A stretch of 64,000 nt of DNA from Streptomyces sp. MJM8645 (GCF_001625365.1 NZ_LJJF01000001.1:4351001-4415000), one strand, 5' to 3'; positions 24,037-32,188 are shown, numbered from the stretch's first letter. Notes: generated by a model from the sequence alone, not told the origin. A program made the numbers and translations.

Positions 24037-24654
24037 CTAGGAAGGCACGCGCTCGGCGACGCTCAGCCGGGCGAGCGCGTGCGGCTGGACCAGGCCGGGC
24101 AGCACCAGCGTCCACAGGTCGGACATCCGCTGGATCAGGTCCCGCCGGTCGGTCAGCACCTGGGAGCTCAGCTGGATCCCGGTGACGGCCCCGGTGATCA
24201 CCCCGGCGGCGGCCGCCAGGTCGATCCCCGGGTGGAGGTCCCCGGCGTCCCGGGCGCGTTCCAGCAGCCCGCGGGCCACGTCGGACCAGCCCTGGTAGGC
24301 GGCGATCTGCGGCTGGGTGAAGCTGCCGTGCTCGATCGTCAGCCGGATGCTGCCGCGCACCAGCGGGTCGTCCTGGAGGGCGTGGGCGAAGGCGTACCCG
24401 AGGTCGATCAGGGTCTGCACCGGGCTGTCCGAGGACGGCTGCCAGGTGCCCAGCCAGGCGCCCTGCCCCTCGATGACGGCGAGCGCCAGCTCTTCCTTCG
24501 AGTGGAAGTGGAAGTACAGCGCGCCCTTGGTGACACCGGCCCGGTCCAGGATCTCGGACATCGTGGCGGCGGCGTAGCCCCGCTCGTCGAACACCTCGGC
24601 CGCCGCGAGGAGTACCGTCTGGCGGGTCGCCAGCGCGCGGGCCTGCCTGGCCAT
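24037..24654 (-). CDS. ArpA/ScbR-type gamma-butyrolactone receptor (TetR family)
   Basis: 205 residues from the ATG complementary to 24652-24654 (MARQARALATRQTVLLAAAEVF), preceded by ggagg. The HTH AATMSEILDRAGVTKGALYFHFHSKEELALAV is very close to ScbR/ArpA. The ligand-pocket Trp is conserved in AAYQGWSDVARGLLERA, and GIQLSSQVLTDRRDLIQRM matches the receptor C-terminal pattern. This copy looks like the typical receptor. A 22-base ARE-like palindrome lies 72 bases upstream. It converges on the other receptor, with a 67-base gap between their stops. It probably controls afsA, itself and secondary-metabolism regulators elsewhere. Confidence 0.9.
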   Translation of the reverse strand: MARQARALATRQTVLLAAAEVFDERGYAAATMSEILDRAGVTKGALYFHFHSKEELALAVIEGQGAWLGTWQPSSDSPVQTLIDLGYAFAHALQDDPLVRGSIRLTIEHGSFTQPQIAAYQGWSDVARGLLERARDAGDLHPGIDLAAAAGVITGAVTGIQLSSQVLTDRRDLIQRMSDLWTLVLPGLVQPHALARLSVAERVPS

Positions 24655-24725
24655 CGCAGCCTCCCTGGATAGTTCTGGTCCATCGGCAGCGGCCGATCCT
24701 ATGGGGGCCGACGGGGCGGCGGGCC

Positions 24726-24747
24726 GCATACCGTCCAGTAGGTATTC
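24726..24747 (-). promoter_or_regulatory. ARE-like operator upstream of the receptor gene ending at 24037
   Basis: The core atacc-N8-ggtat is palindromic. Its halves ggacggtatgc and agtaggtattc match the ArpA half-site at 9 and 7 of 11 positions. The site lies in the gap between accE and the receptor gene. Confidence 0.6.
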
Positions 24748-24830
24748 TACCGAGCCGCGCCGGGGCGGAGCGGACACCCGGTGGTCGGACCGGCCGGGAC
24801 CGGCGCCCCAGGCCGCCGGGAAGGCCGGAA

Positions 24831-24859
24831 GGCCGGCCACCCGGGTGGGGTGACCGGCC
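24831..24859 (-). terminator. Hairpin downstream of the carboxylase epsilon gene
   Basis: 11-base arms (ggccggccacc, ggtgaccggcc) with one mismatch, 22 bases past the stop at 24881. It would separate the carboxylase operon from the receptor gene. Confidence 0.5.
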
Positions 24860-24880
24860 GTCGCGGGAGGTTCCGGGCCG

Positions 24881-25090
24881 TCAGGCGGCCTGCTGCCAGC
24901 TGACCGGCGAGTAGTAGGCCGGGCGGCGCTCCAGGCGCTGCCAGTTGGCGATCGGCTCGACCTGCGCGGTCGCGGCGGCCTGCTGCGCGACGGCCGCCCG
25001 GGCCATCAGCACGGCGGTGAGGGCGGCCAGCTCCTCGTCGGAGAGCGAGCCGCGGACGATACGGACGAGGGGTTCGGCGGAAGCAGTCAT
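24881..25090 (-). CDS. Acyl-CoA carboxylase epsilon subunit
   Basis: 69 residues from the ATG complementary to 25088-25090. The pattern PLVRIVRGSLSDEELAALTAVLMAR near the N-terminus is typical of actinobacterial carboxylase epsilon subunits, and the C-terminus ends WQRLERRPAYYSPVSWQQAA with the usual Trp. Epsilon stabilises the alpha/beta complex and raises its activity. It sits 83 bases after the beta subunit and is probably co-transcribed. No biotinylated alpha subunit is nearby, so alpha must be supplied from elsewhere. Confidence 0.9.
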   Translation of the reverse strand: MTASAEPLVRIVRGSLSDEELAALTAVLMARAAVAQQAAATAQVEPIANWQRLERRPAYYSPVSWQQAA

Positions 25091-25173
25091 GGTCTGGTTT
25101 TCTCCCCCGGTGGCTTGTGGTGTGTGGTGGTCGCTCGGAACTGCGTGCTGCGGGCCGCGCGTGGGCGCGGGCG

Positions 25174-26775
25174 TTACATCGGCGGGTTGCCGTGCTTGCG
25201 GCTGGGCAGGTCGGCGTGCTTGGTGCGGAGCATGGCCAGGGCGGAGGCGATCACCTGGCGGGTCTCGGCGGGGTCGATGACGTCGTCGACGAGGCCGCGT
25301 TCGGCCGCGTAGTACGGGTGCATCAGTTCGTTCTTGTATTCCTTGATCTTCTGGGCGCGCATGGCGTCGGGGTCTTCGGCGGCGTTGATGTCGCGGCGGA
25401 AGATGACGTTGGCGGCGCCTTCGGCGCCCATGACGGCGATCTCGTTGGTGGGCCAGGCGTAGGAGAGGTCGGCGCCGATGGAGCGGGAGTCCATGACGAT
25501 GTAGGCGCCGCCGTAGGCCTTGCGCAGGATGAGCTGGATGCGGGGCACGGTGGCGTTGCAGTAGGCGTAGAGGAGCTTGGCGCCGTGGCGGATGATGCCG
25601 TCGTGCTCCTGGTCGACGCCGGGCAGGAAGCCGGGGACGTCGAGCATGGTGACGAGGGGGATGTTGAAGGCGTCGCACATCTGGACGAAGCGGGCGGCCT
25701 TCTCGCTGGCGTTGATGTCGAGGACGCCGGCGAGGGACTGGGGCTGGTTGGCGATGATGCCGGTGACGTGGCCGTCGATGCGGGCCAGGACGCACAGGAC
25801 GTTGGTGGCCCAGCGTTCGTGGACTTCGAGGTATTCGCCGTGGTCGACGATCTCCTCGATGACCTTGCGCATGTCGTAGGGGCGGTTGCCGTCGGCGGGG
25901 ACGAGGTCGAGGAGGGTGTCGTTGCGGCGCTCGACGGGGTCGTCGTTGACGGCGGGGGGCGGCATCTCGCGGTTGTTCTGGGGGAGCAGGGAGAGGAGGT
26001 AGCGGACTTCCTCGATGCAGGACTGCTCGTCGTCGTAGACGAAGTGGGAGACGCCGGAGACGCCGGCGTGGACGTCGGCGCCGCCGAGGCCGTTCTGGGT
26101 GATCTTCTCGCCGGTGACGGCCTGGACGACGTCGGGTCCGGTGATGAACATCTGGGAGGTCTCGCGGACCATGAAGACGAAGTCGGTCAGCGCGGGGGAG
26201 TAGGCGGCGCCGCCGGCGCAGGGGCCGAGCATGACGGAGATCTGCGGGATGACGCCGGAGGCCTTGGTGTTGCGCTGGAAGATGCCGCCGTAGCCGGCGA
26301 GGGCGGTGACGCCCTCCTGGATGCGGGCGCCGGCGCCGTCGTTGAGCGAGACCAGCGGGGCGCCGGCCGCGATGGCCATGTCCATGATCTTGTGGATCTT
26401 CTGCGCGTGGGCCTCGCCCAGCGCGCCGCCGAAGATCCGGAAGTCGTGCGCGTAGGTGAAGACGGTCCGCCCGTGCACGGTGCCCCAGCCGACGATCACA
26501 CCGTCGGTGTGCGGCTTCTTCGCCTCCAGGCCGAAGCCCTGGGCGCGGTGCCGGCGCAGCGGCTCGACCTCGCGGAAGGAGCCCTCGTCCAGCAGCAGGT
26601 CGATGCGCTCGCGGGCGGTCAGCTTGCCCTTCGCGTGCTGGGCCTCGGTGGCCTTCTCGCTGGGGCCGCGCCGCACCTTCTCGCGCAGTTCGTGCAGCTC
26701 GGCGACCCGCCCGCGGGCGTCGGCCGCGACCTCGGGGACCTCGCCGTCGACTGGCGCCTCATGCACAACCGTCAT
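25174..26775 (-). CDS. pccB: Acyl-CoA carboxylase beta subunit (acetyl-/propionyl-CoA carboxyltransferase)
   Basis: 533 residues from the ATG complementary to 26773-26775 (MTVVHEAPVDGE), chosen over a TTG five codons upstream because a ggag site sits at good distance. It transfers CO2 from biotin to acetyl- or propionyl-CoA, giving malonyl- or methylmalonyl-CoA for fatty acid and polyketide synthesis. Motifs include EKQHAKGKL-like TEAQHAKGKLTARERIDLLLD, GGALGEAHAQKI, the oxyanion loops SGVIPQISVMLGPCAGGAAYSPA and VDVPGFLPG-like LDVPGFLPGVDQEHDGIIRHGAK, and KAYGGAYIVMDS. Length and motifs are standard. It pairs with the epsilon gene at 24881; substrate preference was not resolved. Confidence 0.95.
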   Translation of the reverse strand: MTVVHEAPVDGEVPEVAADARGRVAELHELREKVRRGPSEKATEAQHAKGKLTARERIDLLLDEGSFREVEPLRRHRAQGFGLEAKKPHTDGVIVGWGTVHGRTVFTYAHDFRIFGGALGEAHAQKIHKIMDMAIAAGAPLVSLNDGAGARIQEGVTALAGYGGIFQRNTKASGVIPQISVMLGPCAGGAAYSPALTDFVFMVRETSQMFITGPDVVQAVTGEKITQNGLGGADVHAGVSGVSHFVYDDEQSCIEEVRYLLSLLPQNNREMPPPAVNDDPVERRNDTLLDLVPADGNRPYDMRKVIEEIVDHGEYLEVHERWATNVLCVLARIDGHVTGIIANQPQSLAGVLDINASEKAARFVQMCDAFNIPLVTMLDVPGFLPGVDQEHDGIIRHGAKLLYAYCNATVPRIQLILRKAYGGAYIVMDSRSIGADLSYAWPTNEIAVMGAEGAANVIFRRDINAAEDPDAMRAQKIKEYKNELMHPYYAAERGLVDDVIDPAETRQVIASALAMLRTKHADLPSRKHGNPPM

Positions 26776-27168
26776 CTCGAACCACTCCAAGGGTGAGGGA
26801 ACTGTCCGACAGCCAACGTCTGCTGTGCCCCCGGCTGCGAATCACTTTCTTCACTTATGACTGTACGAGGGGCCGTGCGTTGGTTTCGGCGTCGATTCCG
26901 TACAAGGTCAGGTCCGTTTAGATGTCAGGCCTGCACAGAAGCGGTGGTGTCGAAGCCGGAGCACTGGGTGTCCGTTCGAATACCGGGGGCTGTCGGTCAG
27001 GTGATGGCCCGATGATCTGAACATGAAGGAAAGCGCAGGTCAGGGCCCTCGTTCAGTAATGTAGGGCGGCCCTCTTGCGCCTTGCTCAAGCCCCGCTCAA
27101 GTCCGGTCGGGCACGGGTGCGGATCCGTGCTAGAGGGCGCCGAGTCGTAGGGAAGCGCCAAAAACACC
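26776..27168. other. Intergenic region with no gene seen
   Basis: About 390 bases upstream of the carboxylase gene are less GC-rich than the surroundings (cactttcttcacttatgac) and should hold its promoter. Only very short frames occur, none with a ribosome site. No riboswitch or tRNA fold was recognised. Confidence 0.5.
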
Positions 27169-27200
27169 ACAGCCCACCCGGTGCCGTCCGGGTGGGCTGT
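27169..27200 (-). terminator. Rho-independent terminator
   Basis: 13-base perfect arms (acagcccacccgg, ccgggtgggctgt) with a 6-base loop. On the minus strand the stem is followed by tggtgttttt, a genuine T-run. It serves the PLDc_N protein gene ending at 27227. Confidence 0.9.
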
Positions 27201-27226
27201 CCGGGGGATCCCCCCAGTGGCTCCGA

Positions 27227-27634
27227 TCAGCTCTTTCGGCCGTCCTCGGGCTCGTCCTCGCCTCGCAGCTCCTGCTCGCGGCGGCGCAAATCGGCCTCCC
27301 ACCGCTTCAGCATGTCCTCGTGATCGTTGTCGCTCCTCTTCAACGAAGCGAGGAATTCGGGGTCGTCGTCCGGTGCGAGCGGGCGGCCGTCGCGCCGGAC
27401 CGGCTGCCCCGGACGACCGTCGGCGTCGTCGGGAGCCCCGGTCCGCAGGAGGCCGCGCTGCTTGCCGGCCACCAGCCAGGCGATCGGGCCCACCGGCGGG
27501 AACAGCAGCACGATGAGCACCCACACCGGCTTGGGCAGGTGCTTCACCTGGTCCTCGGACGTGGTCAGGCAGTCGATGAACGCCCACACCCAGAGCGCGA
27601 GCGGAAGGACGATGGTCAGAAGAATTCTCAGCAC
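27227..27634 (-). CDS. Small membrane protein with PLD-nuclease N-terminal (PLDc_N) domain
   Basis: 135 residues from the GTG complementary to 27632-27634. Residues ~1-60 form two membrane segments in the PLDc_N pattern: LPLALWVWAFIDCLTTSED, LPKPVWVLIVLLFPPVGPIAWLVAGKQR. The remaining half is hydrophilic and charged, ending in Arg/Glu-rich helices (MLKRWEADLRRREQEL). No catalytic HKD motif is present. PLDc_N proteins without a nuclease domain are common single-gene membrane proteins of unknown function. It is divergent from mqnL across 90 bases. Confidence 0.82.
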   Translation of the reverse strand: MLRILLTIVLPLALWVWAFIDCLTTSEDQVKHLPKPVWVLIVLLFPPVGPIAWLVAGKQRGLLRTGAPDDADGRPGQPVRRDGRPLAPDDDPEFLASLKRSDNDHEDMLKRWEADLRRREQELRGEDEPEDGRKS

Positions 27635-27724
27635 GGCGGCGATCTCCCTGCGGGGCGGTCGGGGCGGGTGCCTTCCCGGGGCCCTTGACGGAGCCAGGCT
27701 ATCCGGTGGCGGATACTGACAGGC

Positions 27725-29182
27725 ATGGCATACGACGATCTCCGCTCGTTCCTGCGGGCACTCGACCGTGAGGGCGACCTCAAGCGCATCAAGGCAGAGG
27801 TGGACCCGCACCTGGAGATCGGCGAGATCGTCGACCGGGTCCAGAAGGCCAAGGGCCCCGCGCTGCTCTTCGAGAACGTCAAGGGCTCGTCGATGCCGCT
27901 CGCGATGAACGTCTTCGGCACCGAGCGGCGCCTCGCCAAGGCGCTCGGCCTCAAGGGCCCGGACGACATCGCGGAGAAGATCGCCGGCCTGCTCAAGCCC
28001 GAGCTGCCGCAGGGCTTCACCGGCTTCCGGGACGCCTTCGGCAAGCTCGCCTCGATGGCGCACGTGCCGCCCCGGCACGTGAAGTCCGGTGACGCGCCGG
28101 TCCACGAGGTCGTGCTCACCGGCGACGACGTCAACCTGGACGAGCTGCCCGCCCTGTTCACCTGGCCGATGGACGGTGGCTCCTTCTTCAACCTGGGCCT
28201 CACCCACACCAAGGACCCGGACAGCGGCATCCGCAACCTCGGGCTCTACCGGCTCCAGCGGCACGACCGCCGCACCATCGGCATGCACTGGCAGATCCAC
28301 AAGGACAGCCGCAACCACTACGCGGTGGCCGCGAAGCGCGGCGAGCGGCTGCCGGTCGCGATCGCCTTCGGCTGCCCGCCCGCCGTGACCTACGCGGCCA
28401 CCGCGCCGCTGCCCGGCGACATCGACGAGTACCTGTTCGCCGGCTTCGTCGCCGGGGAGCGGGTGAAGATGGTCGACTGCAAGACCGTCCCGCTCCAGGT
28501 CCCGGCCGACGCCGAGGTGGTGCTGGAGGGCTGGCTGGAGCCCGGTGAGATGCTCCCCGAGGGCCCGTTCGGCGACCACACCGGCTTCTACACCCCGCAG
28601 GAGCCGTTCCCGGCGCTGAAGATCGACTGCGTGACGATGCGCCGCCGCCCGATCCTCCAGTCCATCGTGGTCGGCCGCCCGCCGACCGAGGACGGCCCGC
28701 TGGGCAAGTTCACCGAGCGGTTCTTCCTGCCGCTGCTGAAGATCATCATCCCGGACATCGTCGACTACGACCTGCCCGAGGCCGGCGGCTTCCACAACTG
28801 CGTGATCGTCTCGATCGACAAGAAGTACCCCAAGCACGCCCAGAAGACGATGCACGCCATCTGGGGCGCCCACATGATGTCGCTGACCAAGCTGATCATC
28901 GTGGTGGACTCCGACTGCGACGTGCACGACTACCAGGAGGTCGCCTGGCGGGCCTTCGGCAACGTCGACTACAGCCGCGACCTCACCGTCGTCGAGGGCC
29001 CGGTCGACCACCTCGACCACGCCTCCTACCAGCAGTTCTGGGGCGGCAAGGCCGGCATCGACGCGACCCGCAAGCTCCCCGAGGAGGGGTACACCCGCGA
29101 CGGCGGGTGGCCCGAGATGGTCGAGTCGGACCCGGCCACGGCCGCCCTGGTGTCCCGCCGCTGGAAGGAATACGGGCTGTGA
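27725..29182 (+). CDS. mqnL: UbiD-family prenylated-FMN decarboxylase of menaquinone synthesis (MqnL)
   Basis: 485 residues, ATG start. UbiD features include the N-terminal YDDLRSFLRALDREGDLKRI, EIVDRVQKAKGPALLFENVKGS, GTERRLAKALG, the GMHWQIHKDSRNHY active-site stretch, and GPFGDHTGFYTP. In the futalosine pathway the UbiD homologue decarboxylates the prenylated dihydroxy-naphthoate intermediate using prenyl-FMN made by the UbiX partner (39336). The stop overlaps the start of the prenyltransferase gene. A full menaquinone set is not present here; mqnA-D lie elsewhere. Confidence 0.92.
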   Translation: MAYDDLRSFLRALDREGDLKRIKAEVDPHLEIGEIVDRVQKAKGPALLFENVKGSSMPLAMNVFGTERRLAKALGLKGPDDIAEKIAGLLKPELPQGFTGFRDAFGKLASMAHVPPRHVKSGDAPVHEVVLTGDDVNLDELPALFTWPMDGGSFFNLGLTHTKDPDSGIRNLGLYRLQRHDRRTIGMHWQIHKDSRNHYAVAAKRGERLPVAIAFGCPPAVTYAATAPLPGDIDEYLFAGFVAGERVKMVDCKTVPLQVPADAEVVLEGWLEPGEMLPEGPFGDHTGFYTPQEPFPALKIDCVTMRRRPILQSIVVGRPPTEDGPLGKFTERFFLPLLKIIIPDIVDYDLPEAGGFHNCVIVSIDKKYPKHAQKTMHAIWGAHMMSLTKLIIVVDSDCDVHDYQEVAWRAFGNVDYSRDLTVVEGPVDHLDHASYQQFWGGKAGIDATRKLPEEGYTRDGGWPEMVESDPATAALVSRRWKEYGL

Positions 29183-30075
29183 GCACGGCTGCCGTCGAAA
29201 CCCCGGGGCGCACGAAGGCCTTCCTGCGCCTGGTGATGATCGAGCACTCGGTCTTCGCCCTGCCCTTCGCCTACACCGCCGCACTGACGGCCATGTTCCT
29301 CGCCGACAAGCGGGTGCACTGGGGCGAGCTGTTCATCGTCACCGTCTGCATGGTCGGCCTGCGCACCTTCGCCATGGCCGCCAACCGGATCATCGACCGC
29401 GAGATCGACGCCCGGAACCCGCGCACGGCCTCGCGCGAACTCGTCACAGGCGCGGTGTCGCTGAAGACGGCGTACGCCGGCTCGGCCGTGGCGCTGATCG
29501 TCTTCCTCGGCGCGGCGGCGATGCTCAACCCGCTCTGCCTGGCGCTCGCGCCGGTCGCCGTCGTGCCGATGGTGGTCTACCCGTACGGCAAGCGCTTCAC
29601 CGACTTCCCGCAGGCCATCCTGGGCCTCGCCCAGGCCATGGGCCCGGTCGGCGCCTGGCTCGCGGTGACCGGCACCTGGTCGTGGGACGCCCTCGTACTG
29701 GGCGTCGCGGTCGGCGTGTGGATCGGCGGCTTCGACCTCATCTACGCCTGCCAGGATGTCGAGTCCGACCGGCACGGCAAGGTGCGGTCGGTACCGGCCC
29801 GCTTCGGCATCCCGGCGGCCATCTGGGGCGCACGGGTGTGCCACGTCGTCACGACGCTCCTGCTGGGGTGGTTCGCGCTCCTGACCCACGCCGGTGCGGC
29901 GTTCTGGGTCGGCCTGGTCGTCGTCGCGGGGGCGTTCGTCTACGAGCACACCATCGTCAAGCCGAACGACCTCTCCAAGCTGAACCGGGCGTTCTTCCAG
30001 ACCAACGGCTTCGTGGGCATCTCGCTGTTCGTCTTCGCCCTGCTGGACCTGATCATCCGTGGGATCGGGGTCTGA
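29179..30075 (+). CDS. mqnP: UbiA-family prenyltransferase of menaquinone synthesis (MqnP)
   Basis: 298 residues from the GTG overlapping the mqnL stop (GTGA). It is a polytopic membrane protein with the first prenyl-diphosphate motif AANRIIDREIDARN (Asn69, Asp73, Asp77) and a second acidic motif in ACQDVESDRHGKVRSVP. It attaches the polyprenyl chain to 1,4-dihydroxy-6-naphthoate before decarboxylation by MqnL. Tight coupling to mqnL supports the pathway assignment over generic ubiA roles. Confidence 0.92.
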   Translation: MSTAAVETPGRTKAFLRLVMIEHSVFALPFAYTAALTAMFLADKRVHWGELFIVTVCMVGLRTFAMAANRIIDREIDARNPRTASRELVTGAVSLKTAYAGSAVALIVFLGAAAMLNPLCLALAPVAVVPMVVYPYGKRFTDFPQAILGLAQAMGPVGAWLAVTGTWSWDALVLGVAVGVWIGGFDLIYACQDVESDRHGKVRSVPARFGIPAAIWGARVCHVVTTLLLGWFALLTHAGAAFWVGLVVVAGAFVYEHTIVKPNDLSKLNRAFFQTNGFVGISLFVFALLDLIIRGIGV

Positions 30076-30123
30076 TCCCCGCGAAGCCGCTTGCGTAGAC
30101 CCCGTCGCCTTGGCTGGCCTGGA

Positions 30124-30381
30124 TCAGGTGAGCGGCGGGGTCAGCTGGCAGACGACGACGAGTTCGAGTCGGGGGACGATGTAGTAATTGATCAGTCCTC
30201 CAGCGACGTCGAGGCACTGCATGGGCTCGCCGCTGCCCTCGTACGTGGTGCCATCCAGGTAGAGCGCCTCGGCTGCCCGAACCAGTTCGGCGGCCTTCTG
30301 CTCGACTGCCGCGAGGAAGCCAGCCGGTGCCCCGCCGGTGACATGCTCCTCGCTGGGCAGGTACTCCCAGCTCCAGCTCAC
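30124..30381 (-). CDS. Small RelE/ParE-like protein, candidate toxin
   Basis: 85 residues if translated from the GTG that overlaps the upstream stop (GTGA), giving MSWSWEYLPSEEHV. A longer frame from 30444 would overlap the partner gene by 67 bases and is less likely. The pattern resembles small RelE/ParE-fold proteins: two helices with hydrophobic spacing (FLAAVEQKAAELVRAAEALYLDG), then strands in GGLINYYIVPRLELVVVCQL. No catalytic residue can be assigned by eye. Coupling to a DUF6247-like gene supports a toxin-antitoxin reading. Both genes show more A/T-ending codons than their neighbours, which hints at acquisition. Confidence 0.6.
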   Translation of the reverse strand: MSWSWEYLPSEEHVTGGAPAGFLAAVEQKAAELVRAAEALYLDGTTYEGSGEPMQCLDVAGGLINYYIVPRLELVVVCQLTPPLT

Positions 30382-30728
30382 CCGTTCACCGCCGAGAAGG
30401 CGGACCGGTACAGCACGGCGACCTCCGTGGCGTGTCGGCGGCACTCCTCAGTGGTTGCCGCGTGGTTGGCCAGGTAGTTCGCCCGGTGGTAGGCCAGTGC
30501 CGTGGCCGGAACCCGTTCGATCTCCACCACGGCGGCCCAGTGGGCAACGAACGCGCGGATCGGGTTGACGCTGCCTGCCTCGATGGCTGCCGCCATGGCT
30601 CTGGTCTGCCCTTCCACCATCTCCGGAAGTCGGTCGGCAGCCACCACGGCGAGCGCGGCCTTGATCGCCGCGGGGGTCTTCTCAGGCTGAGGGATGAGTT
30701 CGGCTCCATTCGACACCGGCTGGCTCAC
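30378..30728 (-). CDS. DUF6247-like protein, candidate antitoxin
   Basis: 116 residues from the GTG complementary to 30726-30728, after a gaggag ribosome site. The TPAAIKAALAVV...LPEMVEGQTRAMAAA segment followed by NPIRAFVAHWAAVVEIER fits my recollection of the DUF6247 family, small proteins frequent in actinobacteria and often next to RelE-like genes. It is predicted mostly helical, without a clear DNA-binding motif. It is the first gene of a two-gene unit with 30124. The toxin-antitoxin role is inferred from arrangement. Confidence 0.6.
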   Translation of the reverse strand: MSQPVSNGAELIPQPEKTPAAIKAALAVVAADRLPEMVEGQTRAMAAAIEAGSVNPIRAFVAHWAAVVEIERVPATALAYHRANYLANHAATTEECRRHATEVAVLYRSAFSAVNG

Positions 30729-30764
30729 AGGGCGCTCCTCTCGTCTCGTCCGAGCCTAGCCGGG

Positions 30765-31556
30765 TCAGCGGAACAGCGCGGCGTGATCCGTGGCCCAGGT
30801 GCGGAAGTTGCGGGGTGGGTGGCCGGTGAGGTCCTGGACCGTTGTGGTGGCCGGGTTCGGGGTGGTGATGCGGGCGTGGATGAAGTCCAGTGCGCTGTCG
30901 ACGGCCACCCCGGGCCGGCCGGTGGCGGACATGCGGCGGCGGGCCGCCTCGCGGGGGATCTCCTGCCACTTCACCGGGCGGCCGGCGGCCTCGCCGATGA
31001 TGTCCACCTGTTCCGCCTGGGTGGGGCACTCCGGGCCGGTGAGCAGATAGTGCGCGCCGTCGTGGCCGTCCTCGGTGAGGGCGCGGACGGCGACCGCCGC
31101 GATGTCCCGCTCGTCCACCGGGTTCAGTCCGGCCGCGCCGCCGTAGCCCTGCACGGCGCCCCCGGAGCGGATCTCCTGCGCCCACTGGAGCGCGGCGGTG
31201 AACCCGTGCGCCCGCAGCACCGTGTGCCGGACCCCGCTCCCGGCGAGCAGCGCCTCCACCTCGCCCTCGGCCCGGGCGGCCGTCGAGGAGAGGAACACCA
31301 CCCGCCCGACCTCCCGGGCCAGCACCCCCACCGCGTCCGCCGCCTCGTCCGCCGTGGGGAACGGCCACCCCAGCAGCACCGCGCCCGCCTCCTGGACCGC
31401 CGCCTCCAGCGATGCCGGGTCGAGCAGGGCCCGCTGTGTCAGCGTCCGCACGCGCACCCCGGCGGCGGCGAGCTGCAGCCCGACGTGTCGCTCGACCGCT
31501 CCGGGGGCGCCGACCGCCAGTACAGGTGACGCCTCGTCAACTCGCTTCTCTGTCAT
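30765..31556 (-). CDS. NmrA-like NAD(P)-binding protein
   Basis: 263 residues from the ATG complementary to 31554-31556 (MTEKRVDEAS). The fold resembles NmrA/atypical short-chain dehydrogenases: VVFLSSTAARAEGEVEALLAGSGVRHTVLRAHGFTAA and NPVDERDIAAVAVRAL are typical. The N-terminal dinucleotide loop reads VGAPGAVERHV, lacking the third glycine of GxxGxxG, so binding may be weak or altered. Related proteins act as redox sensors or nucleoside-diphosphate-sugar-like reductases. Extra upstream codons lack a ribosome site and are excluded. Confidence 0.8.
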   Translation of the reverse strand: MTEKRVDEASPVLAVGAPGAVERHVGLQLAAAGVRVRTLTQRALLDPASLEAAVQEAGAVLLGWPFPTADEAADAVGVLAREVGRVVFLSSTAARAEGEVEALLAGSGVRHTVLRAHGFTAALQWAQEIRSGGAVQGYGGAAGLNPVDERDIAAVAVRALTEDGHDGAHYLLTGPECPTQAEQVDIIGEAAGRPVKWQEIPREAARRRMSATGRPGVAVDSALDFIHARITTPNPATTTVQDLTGHPPRNFRTWATDHAALFR

Positions 31557-31712
31557 GCCTCGAACGTAGGCGAGAAGTATGAGACGCCCCATGCGTGCGG
31601 GTCTCCGGTTCATGCGCCATCGTCTACCAGGCGCGCGCCAACTCGCGTGCGCCCCCGAGTGCTTCACGCGCCGACCTCGCCCTGGCCCCCGCCACCTGGC
31701 CGGGCGCCGGCT

Positions 31713-31749
31713 GCGCACAGGAAGTCGGTGAGTCCGACTTCCTGTGCGC
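31713..31749 (-). terminator. Hairpin terminator downstream of gcvH
   Basis: 16-base perfect arms (gcgcacaggaagtcgg and its complement) with a 5-base loop, 14 bases beyond the gcvH stop. Confidence 0.85.
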
Positions 31750-31763
31750 TCGGCCCGGGGTGG

Positions 31764-32159
31764 CTACTCCGAACGGCTGGAGATGAAGGCCTCGTACTGG
31801 GCGGCCGTGAGCAACTGCTTCAGCTCGTCAGGCTTGGCGACGGTGAGCTCGATGATCCAGCCGTCGCCGTACGGGTCCGTGTTGATCAGCTCGGGTTCGT
31901 CGTTCAGGCCCTCGTTCACCGCGGTGACCGTTCCGGTGAGCGGCATGAAGATCTCGCTCACCGCCTTGACGGACTCCACCGTGCCGAACGCTTCGCCGGA
32001 TTCGAGCTGCTTCCCCATGGTGGGGATGTCGGCGAAGACGACGTCACCGAGCTGCTTCTGCGCGAAGTCGGTGATGCCCACACGGGCCTTGTCCTTGCCG
32101 GTGGTCCGCACCCACTCGTGGTCCTTGGTGTACTTGAGGTCTTTCGGGACGTTGGCCAT
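31764..32159 (-). CDS. gcvH: Glycine cleavage system H protein
   Basis: 131 residues. GcvH carries the aminomethyl group between the P, T and L proteins on a lipoyl-lysine; Lys65 in FGTVESVKAVSEIFMP is that residue. DHEWVRTTG near the N-terminus and GWIIELTVAKPDEL complete the family pattern. No gcvT or gcvP lies nearby, so this is a stand-alone copy. A 17-base palindrome (32189-32205) sits 30 bases upstream of the start. The N-terminal sequence and length are normal. Confidence 0.95.
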   Translation of the reverse strand: MANVPKDLKYTKDHEWVRTTGKDKARVGITDFAQKQLGDVVFADIPTMGKQLESGEAFGTVESVKAVSEIFMPLTGTVTAVNEGLNDEPELINTDPYGDGWIIELTVAKPDELKQLLTAAQYEAFISSRSE

Positions 32160-32188
32160 GGGGATCTCCGCGAGGTCGAGGCGACTGC

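Noticed and set aside
30124..30444. Longer version of the RelE-like protein (106 residues)
   Set aside because: It would overlap the upstream gene by 67 bases; the GTGA overlap start gives normal coupling.
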